Assembly (NCBI RefSeq): GCF_030506285.1
Contig: NZ_CP119422.1
Location: forward strand, 1,798,001-1,862,000
Length of the DNA stretch: 64,000 bases
Source of the DNA: Catalinimonas niigatensis
Lineage (GTDB): Bacteria > Bacteroidota > Bacteroidia > Cytophagales > Cyclobacteriaceae
Reading direction: 5' to 3'
Position numbers and translations under genes: made by a program. Of this stretch, positions 1 to 7,731 are shown one piece after another; position 1 is the stretch's first letter; each line of letters starts with the position of its first letter. The notes under the pieces were generated by a model. That model was not told the DNA's origin, searched no databases, and was given only the letters and a program-made list of their open reading frames with translations.

Positions 1-496
1 GGTATTTTTTATTGACCTTAATTTCATATTGAGGAATGCCACCATAAAAAACTCCCTCACGAATGTCTAAAGCAGGTTTTTTCTGTTTAATATCATAGAG
101 CAGACTGTACGCTTTCAGGTTGGCTTTGGGCACAATATAATTATTAGAGAAAAAAGCCATAATGGATATTCCAACTACAAAAAAGAATAAAGGCTTTACG
201 GTACGCGTCAATGAAATCCCTGCCCCTTTGATAGCAGTAAGCTCAAAATGTTCTCCCATATTGCCAAAAGTCATCAAAGAGGATAGAAGGACAGCAAGAG
301 GTAGAGCCACTGGTGTCATGTTGATACTGAAGTACATGATGAGCTCAGAAAAAACATCCATTCCCAGATCTTTTCCCACAAAGTCATCAAAGTACTTAAG
401 CATATATTGTGTCAACAATATAAACACCACCACTACGAAGGTCAACAGGAACGGACCTATAAATGATGATATGACAAATTTATCCAGTTTCTTCAT
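1..496 (-). CDS. LptF/LptG-family permease (YjgP/YjgQ), 3' part missing
   Basis: The reverse strand is open from an ATG at 494-496 to the window edge, about 165 residues. The N-terminus MKKLDKFVISSFIGPFLLTF is followed by a hydrophobic segment (about residues 10-32), a second around 60-80 and a third around 100-120, with the family-like stretch MTPVALPLAVLLSSLMTFG between them. This is the usual start of the YjgP/YjgQ permeases, which form the inner-membrane part of the Lpt machine that extracts lipopolysaccharide for transport to the outer membrane. LptF and LptG cannot be told apart from this half. The C-terminal jellyroll and last membrane helices lie outside the window. Confidence 0.85.
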   Translation of the reverse strand, partial: MKKLDKFVISSFIGPFLLTFVVVVFILLTQYMLKYFDDFVGKDLGMDVFSELIMYFSINMTPVALPLAVLLSSLMTFGNMGEHFELTAIKGAGISLTRTVKPLFFFVVGISIMAFFSNNYIVPKANLKAYSLLYDIKQKKPALDIREGVFYGGIPQYEIKVNKKY

Positions 497-582
497 TCTT
501 ATCCTCTAACGCAATAAGGCGCATAAATATTCATTTATGGTAAGATTAGAAAAAAAAGATGGAATATAGAGCTTGTCAAAAA

Positions 583-993
583 TCACCCCCCTACAATTTC
601 TTTTAAGCTATCTGTTAAATGCTGCCAGATTTCGTGTAGTTCTTCGGAGTCTTCAGAGGTAGCAGTATCGGTGATTCTCATGAATACTGTACCGGTAAGT
701 TCATTAGAATCCAGGTCTATTTCAATAAATGGAGAATCAGAATCACCATTTACTGCTGTTGTTGCTTCCAATTGATCTAAAAATTCAAATTTAATGTATT
801 TGTTTAAGCGCTGGGAAGCAATGCGGGCTTTGTGTTGCTCTTCATCCCAAAAAAAGATCAAAATTTTATCGTCATTGACAATCACATCGTCGGCAAACCA
901 TTGCGCTAAACCTCCAGGCGTATTTAAATAAGGATAAAGCATTTTTTGCGATGCCTTAAACTCAAATTCAGCCGTAAAATGGTTATTTTCCAT
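583..993 (-). CDS. START-like domain protein (SRPBCC fold)
   Basis: A 136-residue soluble protein without signal peptide. Its pattern (FTAEFEFKAS near the start, GLAQWFADDV at about 28-37, a Trp-Asp-Glu strand, and an EELHEIWQHLTDSLKEIVGG C-terminal helix) matches the small START-like proteins of Bacteroidota, which resemble AHA1/SRPBCC domains and probably bind a hydrophobic ligand or partner. The actual ligand is unknown. It is transcribed in the same direction as the LptF/G-type gene 87 bases downstream, and divergently from the tRNA-Met promoter. Confidence 0.7.
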   Translation of the reverse strand: MENNHFTAEFEFKASQKMLYPYLNTPGGLAQWFADDVIVNDDKILIFFWDEEQHKARIASQRLNKYIKFEFLDQLEATTAVNGDSDSPFIEIDLDSNELTGTVFMRITDTATSEDSEELHEIWQHLTDSLKEIVGG

Positions 994-1109
994 ATACTAT
1001 ACGGTTTTTTGGCTTGCCTTGTGCAATCCGCTTTACTGCAATGTATAATTATTTTATCAGACCAACAACCAAAATTCTTCCATGCTTCAAATTTTTATCC
1101 TTAAGAAAC

Positions 1110-1139
1110 TTGTTCTTAAAATGTAAGTTTGTAATTTTG
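1110..1139 (+). promoter_or_regulatory. Bacteroidota housekeeping promoter of tRNA-Met
   Basis: TTG at 1110-1112 is separated by exactly 19 bases from TAATTTTG at 1132-1139, a full match to the Bacteroidota -33/-7 consensus (TTG-N19-TAnnTTTG). Transcription would begin near 1146, about 36 bases before the mature tRNA 5' end. This is the clearest promoter in the window. Confidence 0.7.
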
Positions 1140-1181
1140 CAACTCATTTCGCAGCAGCTGAAATTAAAGCCACTATTTCAT

Positions 1182-1255
1182 GGCGAGGTAGCTCAGATGG
1201 TTAGAGCGCAGGATTCATAACCCTGAGGTCGGCAGTTCGATTCTGCTCCTCGCTA
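1182..1255 (+). tRNA. tRNA-Met (CAT)
   Basis: A 74-base cloverleaf can be drawn: acceptor stem 1182-1188 with 1248-1254 (first pair G-T), D arm 1191-1207, anticodon arm 1209-1225 with loop TTCATAA (anticodon CAT at 1216-1218), five-base variable loop, and T arm GGCAG-TTCGATT-CTGCT. The discriminator base is A1255 and CCA is not encoded. The top of the anticodon stem is an A-C mismatch. The loop resembles the elongator methionine tRNA; a CAT anticodon could also belong to the lysidine-modified Ile tRNA, which I judge less likely. Confidence 0.93.
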
Positions 1256-1256
1256 C

Positions 1257-1292
1257 AAAAACCGCTTGTATAGCATATAAGCGGTTTTTTAT
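1257..1292 (+). terminator. Intrinsic terminator after tRNA-Met
   Basis: The arms AAAAACCGCTT (1257-1267) and AAGCGGTTTTT (1279-1289) form a strong hairpin with an 11-base loop, ending in a run of T, directly after the tRNA. Confidence 0.85.
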
Positions 1293-1407
1293 TGCCCATA
1301 CTTCTGATTTTCAAACATTTTTTTATTCTCATAATCATTCTCAACTTCCTTTTCCTTTGTTTTTTTGCCCGACAAAATGTGCTTAACTTTCAGTAAATTG
1401 ATACACT

Positions 1408-2619
1408 ATGTCAGCAATAAAAGTCAACTTTAAAAACTCTCAGGGGCAACAACTTTCAGCACGCCTGGAGAAACCAGCAAATGCCCACCCTAAAGCATTT
1501 GCCATTTTTGCTCATTGCTTTACTTGCAATAAGAACCTGACAGCAATTGCGAATATTAGTCGGGCTCTGACTCAGACAGGTTTTGCTGTACTTCGGTTTG
1601 ACTTTACAGGTCTAGGAGAAAGTGAAGGAGATTTTGCCAATACTAATTTTTCCTCAAACATAGAAGACTTACAAGCTGCCGCAGATTTCTTGCAGGAAGA
1701 ATATGAAGCTCCTAAACTTCTGATAGGACACTCATTAGGAGGTGCAGCAGTGCTTATAGCCAGTTTACGTATAAGTTCGGTGGAGGCAATAGTTACCATC
1801 GGTGCTCCCTCCGACCCTGAGCATGTTATGCGTCTTTTCACAGAAGATTTAGGTGCTATTGAAAGAGAAGGGAAAGCTGAAGTAAATATTAGTGGCCGGT
1901 CTTTTATGATCAAAAAACAATTGATTGATGACCTCAAACAGGCAGATGAAAACCATGATTTTCATAAAATTAAGAAGCCACTGCTTATTATGCACTCCCC
2001 TTTTGATCAAGTAGTGGATATTGAAAATGCTGCTATCATTTATAGGCAGGCTTTGCATCCCAAGTCATTTGTCTCTTTAGATCAGGCGGATCACCTACTT
2101 AGCCATAAAGAAGACTCCCTGTATGCCGGAAATATTATTGCCAGTTGGGTAAGCCGTTATATTAAAATGCATGAACCTTCTCACCTTACTACAGATAAGC
2201 AGGTAGTGACACGTACACAGGAAACATTTACTACCGAAGTGATGACCGACGAGCATGCACTGATTGCTGACGAACCTCTGGATGTAGGAGGTAATGATCT
2301 TGGACCATCACCTTATGAGTTATTATCTGCCAGCCTGGGAGCCTGTACTGGTATGACTTTAAGGATGTATGCCGATCGCAAAAAATGGCCTCTTAAGGAA
2401 GTAAGAGTGCATCTTCAACATCAAAAAATTCATGCTAATGATTGTGAAACTTGTGAAGAAGGCTCTCAGAAAATAGATAAGATTGAAAGAGTGATCGAGA
2501 TTGAGGGCGATCTAAGCATTGAGCAAAAGGAAAGATTATTAGAGATTGCAAATAAATGCCCCGTTCACAATACATTCAATAATCCTGTTGAGATCATGAC
2601 TAAACTTAGAGAAAGCTAA
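1408..2619 (+). CDS. Bifunctional alpha/beta hydrolase-OsmC family protein
   Basis: A 403-residue fusion. Residues 1-255 are an alpha/beta hydrolase with nucleophile elbow GHSLGG (Ser109); Asp200 and His229 are placed as the rest of the triad. Residues 265-403 are an OsmC/Ohr-type domain with two cysteines, Cys313 (SLGACTGM) and Cys384 (NKCPVHN), in the positions of the peroxidatic and resolving cysteines. The same fusion is common in Bacteroidota. It may hydrolyse an ester or thioester and detoxify a peroxide, but the substrate is not known. The protein has no signal peptide. Its stop codon abuts the stop codon of the convergent helicase gene with no gap. Confidence 0.88.
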   Translation: MSAIKVNFKNSQGQQLSARLEKPANAHPKAFAIFAHCFTCNKNLTAIANISRALTQTGFAVLRFDFTGLGESEGDFANTNFSSNIEDLQAAADFLQEEYEAPKLLIGHSLGGAAVLIASLRISSVEAIVTIGAPSDPEHVMRLFTEDLGAIEREGKAEVNISGRSFMIKKQLIDDLKQADENHDFHKIKKPLLIMHSPFDQVVDIENAAIIYRQALHPKSFVSLDQADHLLSHKEDSLYAGNIIASWVSRYIKMHEPSHLTTDKQVVTRTQETFTTEVMTDEHALIADEPLDVGGNDLGPSPYELLSASLGACTGMTLRMYADRKKWPLKEVRVHLQHQKIHANDCETCEEGSQKIDKIERVIEIEGDLSIEQKERLLEIANKCPVHNTFNNPVEIMTKLRES

Positions 2620-3843
2620 TTAATTACCTTCTCTTTTGTTCTGGCTTCTTTTCTTTCCTTTTCGATAATTATTAGTCTTTCCTCCCCGGGGCGGGTTGAG
2701 ATTGTAGGCAGGCCCTTCTCCTATGTACTCCGGGAGTTTTGCTTTAACAATTTCTTTTTCTAAAAACTTTTCAATCTGGCTGAATGAGCGTTGCTCTTTA
2801 GGACCTACAAAAGTAAAAGCTGCCCCTTTTTTGTCAGCGCGAGCGGTTCTACCTACTCTATGAACATAATCCTCCGCATCATTGGGTACATCATAATTGA
2901 TGATGAGTTCTATGCCTTCCACATCAATTCCTCTCGATAAAATATCAGTAGCGACTAATACCTGAAGTTGCTTATTTCTGAATTTTCGCATGATATCTTC
3001 ACGCTCACTTTGTTCCAGATCAGAATGGATAGCAGCAATATTATAGTCTAGCCCATCCAATGCTTTGCTGATCTCTTTCACAGTTGTTTTACGTGCACAA
3101 AATACAATTAAAGACCCTATCTTTTTTGCTTTTAGCAGGTGCTCCAAGAGAGGTAATTTCTGGCTATCATACAATATAAATGCAGCTTGCAATATACCAG
3201 AGGCAGTTTTGGATATAGCAATGCTAATCTCCTCAGGCTCCAGTTGTATGTTTTTAGCCATTTGCCTGATTTTAGGAGGCATAGTAGCTGAAAACATAAG
3301 TGACTGTTTTTTCTTGGGAAGATAACTGGCGATACGCATGATATCTTCATAAAATCCCATGTCTAGCATCCGGTCCGCCTCATCCAAAATAAAGTGCCTG
3401 AGATGATCCAGCTTAACATATCCTAGATTGAGGTGCGACATGAGTTTACCCGGAGTAGCAATAATAATATCAGTTCCCTGCTTTAAAGCTGATTTCTGGC
3501 GGTCAAATGTAGCACCATCGCTTCCACCATAGATCGTAATCGAGCTTACTGAAGTAAAGTAGGAAAAACCTTCAAGTTGCTGATCTATCTGCAAAGCCAG
3601 CTCTCTGGTAGGTACTATGATCAATGTACTGATATTATCAGACTTATTGTGGGATAGGTCATTCAAGATAGGTAAAAGATAAGCAGCCGTTTTACCTGTA
3701 CCTGTCTGTGCGCAGGCGATTACATCTTTACCTTCTAAAATTGGTGGTATAGCTTGTTGCTGAACAGGTGTCGGCTCATCAAAGCCCATTGCGCTGATTC
3801 CTTCCTGTAGTTCGGGATGAAAATTAAAATCTTTAAAAGTCAA
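2620..3843 (-). CDS. DEAD-box ATP-dependent RNA helicase (RhlE-like)
   Basis: A 407-residue helicase with all the usual motifs in order: Q motif GFDEPTPVQ near residue 20, Walker A AQTGTGKT at 45-52, PTREL at 78-82, TPGK at 130-133, DEAD at 154-157, SAT at 185-187, and in the second RecA-like domain a SRGIDV segment and HRVGRTAR. The C-terminal tail is short and basic (KGKKRSQNKR), fitting RNA binding. Proteins of this type unwind RNA during ribosome assembly or mRNA decay. It most resembles the RhlE group, but the subgroup is not certain from reading alone. Confidence 0.93.
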   Translation of the reverse strand: MTFKDFNFHPELQEGISAMGFDEPTPVQQQAIPPILEGKDVIACAQTGTGKTAAYLLPILNDLSHNKSDNISTLIIVPTRELALQIDQQLEGFSYFTSVSSITIYGGSDGATFDRQKSALKQGTDIIIATPGKLMSHLNLGYVKLDHLRHFILDEADRMLDMGFYEDIMRIASYLPKKKQSLMFSATMPPKIRQMAKNIQLEPEEISIAISKTASGILQAAFILYDSQKLPLLEHLLKAKKIGSLIVFCARKTTVKEISKALDGLDYNIAAIHSDLEQSEREDIMRKFRNKQLQVLVATDILSRGIDVEGIELIINYDVPNDAEDYVHRVGRTARADKKGAAFTFVGPKEQRSFSQIEKFLEKEIVKAKLPEYIGEGPAYNLNPPRGGKTNNYRKGKKRSQNKREGN

Positions 3844-3978
3844 CTTCTCAGTTTAATTAAGTTTTTCGGTTATTATGCAGCAAATATATAAAAAAAAAAA
3901 CGGCTATTTCTGCCATATGGAAGCAGAAACAACCGTGTTCTGGTATTTTATGTACTCTAGGTACTCTTTTGTCTTAGC

Positions 3979-4425
3979 TTATTGTAATTCTCTCTCTTGC
4001 GCTACCTTTAGTAATTTTCCTATAATCACTTCCGTAGGTACTTCCCGTGCCCTATCTTCAGCAATTACCTGAATAAAATCATCCACAAACTCCTTTTTTA
4101 ATCCTAATGTAATGGCAAACCGTTTACATATTTCTTTTTCTTTTTCATGTACTTCACCGTCTATTAACATCATACATACCAAGTGATGCAAGTGATCAAA
4201 GCGTTCTCTGTCGGTCACTGGTGGCTCATATTCAAAGGCCCCCGGATTATCTTGGATACGCTTTACCTCTTCTTCCGAAATATTGTATCGCTGTGCCATA
4301 GAAAGTAAATAATCTACTTCCAAGCCATCAAATGAACCATCAGATGCAGCCACTGCAAGTAGGTTACTAAGATGTCCCTTGGCTCTTTTTTTCTTTTTGC
4401 CTGTCAGAAGTTCTAGGATACTCAT
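3979..4425 (-). CDS. TerB-like helical protein
   Basis: A 148-residue cytoplasmic protein with two copies of an acidic helical pattern: AVAASDGSFDGLEVDYLLSM at about 26-45 and MLIDGEVHEKEKEICKRF at about 87-104. Paired xxDGxxxxxE segments of this kind are typical of TerB/TerB-like domains, first linked to tellurite resistance and thought to bind metal at the membrane surface. No other ter genes are nearby, so a role in tellurite resistance is not implied. A good -7 promoter element and an 18-bp palindrome lie just upstream. Confidence 0.7.
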   Translation of the reverse strand: MSILELLTGKKKKRAKGHLSNLLAVAASDGSFDGLEVDYLLSMAQRYNISEEEVKRIQDNPGAFEYEPPVTDRERFDHLHHLVCMMLIDGEVHEKEKEICKRFAITLGLKKEFVDDFIQVIAEDRAREVPTEVIIGKLLKVAQERELQ

Positions 4426-4462
4426 TAGATAATATTTAGTAAAAATATAACTATTTTTATTT

Positions 4463-4470
4463 CAAAGATA
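4463..4470 (-). promoter_or_regulatory. -7 element of the terB-like gene
   Basis: On the reverse strand the bases read TATCTTTG, a full match to TAnnTTTG, placing the transcript start near 4456 and leaving a leader of about 30 bases. There is no clear TTG at the -33 position, which suggests that an activator may be needed. Confidence 0.45.
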
Positions 4471-4496
4471 GCGAAATAAGAATAAAACCATAATAA

Positions 4497-4514
4497 ATAT
4501 CCTTTAAAGGATAT
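4497..4514. promoter_or_regulatory. Perfect 18-bp palindrome, possible operator
   Basis: ATATCCTTTAAAGGATAT is identical to its reverse complement. It sits just upstream of the -33 position of the terB-like promoter, where an activator would bind. No regulator can be named. Confidence 0.4.
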
Positions 4515-5005
4515 GAAAATGTTAAATAACGTTCATCGTAGAGGTATTAATAAACAAAATAGTGAAGCTTTGTCCTCACTCATTACAAGGACAATCCATA
4601 TACTTTACTATGGTTTACAGTTTTATAGTTTGTATTTAAACAAAGCAACAGGTTTTTTCTTAGCAAGAGTCTAATAAATTCAACACTTTCTTACGCAGGA
4701 ATGATAATTATAAAGGTAGAGCCTTTGCTAGCAGGCTTCTAAGTGTGTTTGATATACTATAATACTGTTGCACAATTTTTCTATTCAAAGACGTACCCTG
4801 TGCAATGCTAAATGATTGTTGTTTTAAACATTCCATTCATTAATTTATTCATCTACTATTCTCAATTTAATCATTTCAGCCAAGCTAGAATATGGACGAT
4901 TACGACCACAGATCATACAAGAAAAAATAAATACACAATTATACTCCAGTGAGTAAATAATCTTGACCATTAACCATTTCTAACTTTTATCAGGCCTATT
5001 TTTTC

Positions 5006-5053
5006 CCGAACTTCGAGTGTTCGGATTAGAATGGAATTATATTAATACATTTG
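5006..5053 (+). promoter_or_regulatory. Inverted repeat and promoter candidate for ffh
   Basis: CCGAAC (5006-5011) and GTTCGG (5019-5024) form a perfect 6-bp inverted repeat around a 7-base centre. TACATTTG at 5046-5053 matches the -7 consensus, but no TTG lies 19-20 bases upstream. A second, weaker element (TGATTTTG at 5076-5083) is also possible, so the actual start is not settled. Confidence 0.3.
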
Positions 5054-5188
5054 CAATTACTCCATTTAATATGTATGATTTTGCGCACCTTTACGCTTTT
5101 TGTATGCATATAAGATCTCGAGTTTGAAATTTTTCTATGCATTTAAGAATGCTTATTTTCGTAGCTTTTATTAAAGAAGAAAAAGATT

Positions 5189-6514
5189 ATGTTTGATAGT
5201 TTAAGTACAAGATTAGATAGAGCTTTTAAGACCCTGAAAGGTCAAGGGTCAATTACCGAAGTTAATGTTGCAACTACGGTAAAAGAAATACGTCGCGCCT
5301 TAATAGATGCTGACGTCAACTTTAAAGTAGCCAAAGAAGTCACTGACTCAATTAAAGAAAAAGCCTTTGGCCGCAAGGTGCTTATTTCTGTGTCTCCGGG
5401 TCAGTTGCTTACTAAAATTGTAGAAGAGGAGCTCACAGATTTGATGGGAGGAACGCAAAGTGGCATCAATTTAAGTGGCGACCCTGCTGTTATTTTGATT
5501 TCAGGTTTGCAAGGTTCAGGTAAAACTACTTTTTCAGGAAAGCTGGCACATTTTCTAAAAAAACAGAACAAAGAAGTTTTACTTACAGCTTGTGATGTAT
5601 ACCGACCCGCAGCGATTGACCAGCTAAAAGTTCTGGGAGAACAGGTAGGCGTTGAAGTATTTGCCGACAAAGAAAATAAGAATCCTCTTGAGATTGCTAA
5701 ACAAGCCATTACTTATGCAAAGCAGCATAGCAAGAAAATTGTCATTGTAGATACAGCCGGCCGATTGGCTATTGACGAAGCGATGATGAATGAAATTTCA
5801 TTACTTAAGCAATCGCTTAACCCTTCAGAAACGCTTTTTGTGGTAGATGCAATGACAGGACAAGATGCTGTCAATACGGCAAGAGCTTTTGATGAACGGA
5901 TTGATTTTGACGGAGTTGTACTAACCAAACTTGATGGTGATACCAGAGGGGGTGCTGCACTTTCTATTAAAAAAGTAGTTGAGAAACCTATCAAGTTTGT
6001 GAGCAATGGCGAGAAAATGGAAGCTATTGACATTTTTTATCCTGAACGGATGGCTCGCCGTATTCTGGATATGGGGGATGTGACCACGCTGGTAGAAAAA
6101 GCCCAGGAAGCATTTGATCAGGAGGAAGCAGAACGTCTGAATAAGAAAATCAGAAAAAATCAGTTTGATTTTGATGATTTCTTATCTCAGTTGCAGCAAA
6201 TAAAAAAGATGGGAAACATCAAGGATTTATTGGGAATGCTTCCGGGAATGAATAAGGCACTCAAAAATATTGATATTGATGATAACTCCTTCAAACCTAT
6301 AGAAGCAATTATCCGCTCTATGACGCCCGAAGAAAGAGGTACTCCTGTCGTCATTAACGGTAGCCGAAAAAAGCGCATTGCCAACGGAAGCGGTACTTCT
6401 GTACAAGAAGTAAACAACCTGCTCAAACAGTTTGAAGAAATGCGCAAGATGATGAAGAAAATGAATAAAATGGGTAGCAAAAAAGGCTTAGCCAATATGA
6501 ATCCATTTGCGTAG
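5189..6514 (+). CDS. ffh: Signal recognition particle protein Ffh (SRP54 GTPase)
   Basis: A 441-residue protein with the three SRP54 parts: the helical N domain (about 1-90), the GTPase G domain with GLQGSGKT at 106-113, DTAGR at 188-192 and TKLDGD near 246, and a methionine-rich M domain ending in repeated MxxMMKKM segments that bind signal sequences and 4.5S RNA. With FtsY it delivers ribosomes making membrane proteins to the Sec translocon. Length and motif order are normal. The gene stands alone, with a terminator just downstream. Confidence 0.97.
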   Translation: MFDSLSTRLDRAFKTLKGQGSITEVNVATTVKEIRRALIDADVNFKVAKEVTDSIKEKAFGRKVLISVSPGQLLTKIVEEELTDLMGGTQSGINLSGDPAVILISGLQGSGKTTFSGKLAHFLKKQNKEVLLTACDVYRPAAIDQLKVLGEQVGVEVFADKENKNPLEIAKQAITYAKQHSKKIVIVDTAGRLAIDEAMMNEISLLKQSLNPSETLFVVDAMTGQDAVNTARAFDERIDFDGVVLTKLDGDTRGGAALSIKKVVEKPIKFVSNGEKMEAIDIFYPERMARRILDMGDVTTLVEKAQEAFDQEEAERLNKKIRKNQFDFDDFLSQLQQIKKMGNIKDLLGMLPGMNKALKNIDIDDNSFKPIEAIIRSMTPEERGTPVVINGSRKKRIANGSGTSVQEVNNLLKQFEEMRKMMKKMNKMGSKKGLANMNPFA

Positions 6515-6540
6515 CGTTGTCTTGGGAAATCGGTAAATAA

Positions 6541-6571
6541 AAAAGAGCAGCGTTAAACTGCTCTTTTTTTA
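6541..6571. terminator. Terminator between ffh and the convergent pdhB gene
   Basis: AAAAGAGCAG (6541-6550) and CTGCTCTTTT (6558-6567) form a 10-bp hairpin with a 7-base loop, followed by a T run on the plus strand and preceded by an A run, so it can work for both converging genes. Confidence 0.85.
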
Positions 6572-6589
6572 TTGTCAACATATAAAATC

Positions 6590-7573
6590 TTAAGAAATGT
6601 ACATCACATCTTTACAAGCCTGCACTGTCTTTTTGGCATTAGGCAGTATTTCCTCGATTAAGGTAGGTGCATAAGGAAGAGGGACGTCCCAATTATTAAT
6701 TCTGCGAATAGGTGCATCCAGATAATCAAATGCATGACGTTGTATGTGATAAGTAATCTCAGAAGAGATTGCTGCCAGTGGCCAGGCTTCTTCAACGATG
6801 ACTAACCGATTGGTTTTCTTTACTGAATCTACTACTGTCTGATAATCAATGGGACGAATAGTTCGCAGGTCTATCACTTCCGCTGACACATCATCTTTTG
6901 CCAATTCATCAGCAGCCTCGAAAGCTACTTTCATCATTTTACCAAAAGATACAATAGTTACATCTGTACCACTCCGCACTACTTCTGCCTCACCAATAGG
7001 AAGTAAAAATTCATTATCTTCAGGAACATCTCCTTTATCTCCATACATAAGTTCAGACTCCATAAAGATCACCGGATCATTGTCTCTTATGGAGGACTTT
7101 AACAAGCCTTTAGCCTGCATTGGATTACTAGGCACTACTACTTTTAAACCTGGAGTGTTAGCATACCAACTATCAAAGTTCTGAGAGTGTTGAGAGCTTA
7201 GCTGGCCAGCATTACCAGTTGGCCCACGAAAAACAATGGGTATTGGCAGTTGACCGCCCGACATAGACATCATTTTAGCTGCCCCATTGATAATCTGATC
7301 AATGGCTACCAGTGAAAAGTTAAAAGTCATGAATTCAATAATAGGCCTCAACCCATTCATTGCAGCCCCTATGCCGATTCCTGTAAAACCCAGTTCTGCA
7401 ATAGGAGTATCAATGATACGTTTAGCACCAAATTCATCTAGCATACCCTGGCTTGCTTTGTATGCACCATTGTATTCAGCCACTTCTTCGCCCATTAGGA
7501 ATACGTTTTCGTCTCTACGCATTTCTTCAGACATGGCCTCTTGAATGGCCTCTCTAAATTGTATTTCTCTCAT
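6590..7573 (-). CDS. pdhB: Pyruvate dehydrogenase E1 component, beta subunit
   Basis: A 327-residue protein with the transketolase-like pyrimidine-binding domain (LMGEEVAEYNGAYKASQGML near residues 26-45, the RIIDTPIAELGFTGIGIGAA segment near 52-71) and the C-terminal transketolase domain (VIDLRTIRPID, VEEAWPLAAISSEI). Together with an alpha subunit (not in this window) it decarboxylates pyruvate using thiamine diphosphate and passes the acetyl group to E2. Related branched-chain E1 beta subunits look similar, but the sequence is closest to the pyruvate type found in Bacteroidota. It has its own promoter and ends facing ffh. Confidence 0.92.
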   Translation of the reverse strand: MREIQFREAIQEAMSEEMRRDENVFLMGEEVAEYNGAYKASQGMLDEFGAKRIIDTPIAELGFTGIGIGAAMNGLRPIIEFMTFNFSLVAIDQIINGAAKMMSMSGGQLPIPIVFRGPTGNAGQLSSQHSQNFDSWYANTPGLKVVVPSNPMQAKGLLKSSIRDNDPVIFMESELMYGDKGDVPEDNEFLLPIGEAEVVRSGTDVTIVSFGKMMKVAFEAADELAKDDVSAEVIDLRTIRPIDYQTVVDSVKKTNRLVIVEEAWPLAAISSEITYHIQRHAFDYLDAPIRRINNWDVPLPYAPTLIEEILPNAKKTVQACKDVMYIS

Positions 7574-7599
7574 GCTTAATGCTTAATTGAATAATGAGG

Positions 7600-7630
7600 T
7601 AAAATTAGTATTTCAGCTACTAATTAACAA
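7600..7630 (-). promoter_or_regulatory. Promoter of pdhB
   Basis: On the reverse strand TTG (7628-7630) is followed after 20 bases by TAATTTTA (7600-7607), one base away from TAnnTTTG. Transcription would start near 7593, leaving a 20-base leader. Confidence 0.45.
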
Positions 7631-7661
7631 AATAACAGGAAAGTTGATCAAAGGGATAATA

Positions 7662-7696
7662 ATAAAAAAAGCCTTCCCGATCCAGGAAGGCTTTAT
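7662..7696 (-). terminator. Terminator of the OmpA/TPR lipoprotein gene
   Basis: AAAGCCTTCC (7668-7677) and GGAAGGCTTT (7685-7694) form a 10-bp hairpin with a 7-base loop. On the reverse strand it ends in a T run, 38 bases past the stop codon at 7732. Confidence 0.85.
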
Positions 7697-7731
7697 ACTT
7701 TATAAAAACATCACCAAATCTTAAACATGCA

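Larger units (their letters stand above)
4426..5188. other. 763-base non-coding stretch between terB-like gene and ffh
   Basis: No convincing gene was found on either strand. It contains the terB-like promoter (4463-4470), a perfect 18-bp palindrome (4497-4514), a short hairpin with arms TTGTCCT/AGGACAA near 4570-4594, an inverted repeat at 5006-5024 and promoter-like sequences for ffh at 5046-5083. Its size leaves room for a small RNA, but I see no recognisable 4.5S, 6S or tmRNA core. Confidence 0.5.

Noticed and set aside
4561-4600. TTGTCCT/AGGACAA hairpin as a small RNA or terminator
   Set aside because: No T run, no promoter pointing into it and no known RNA core.
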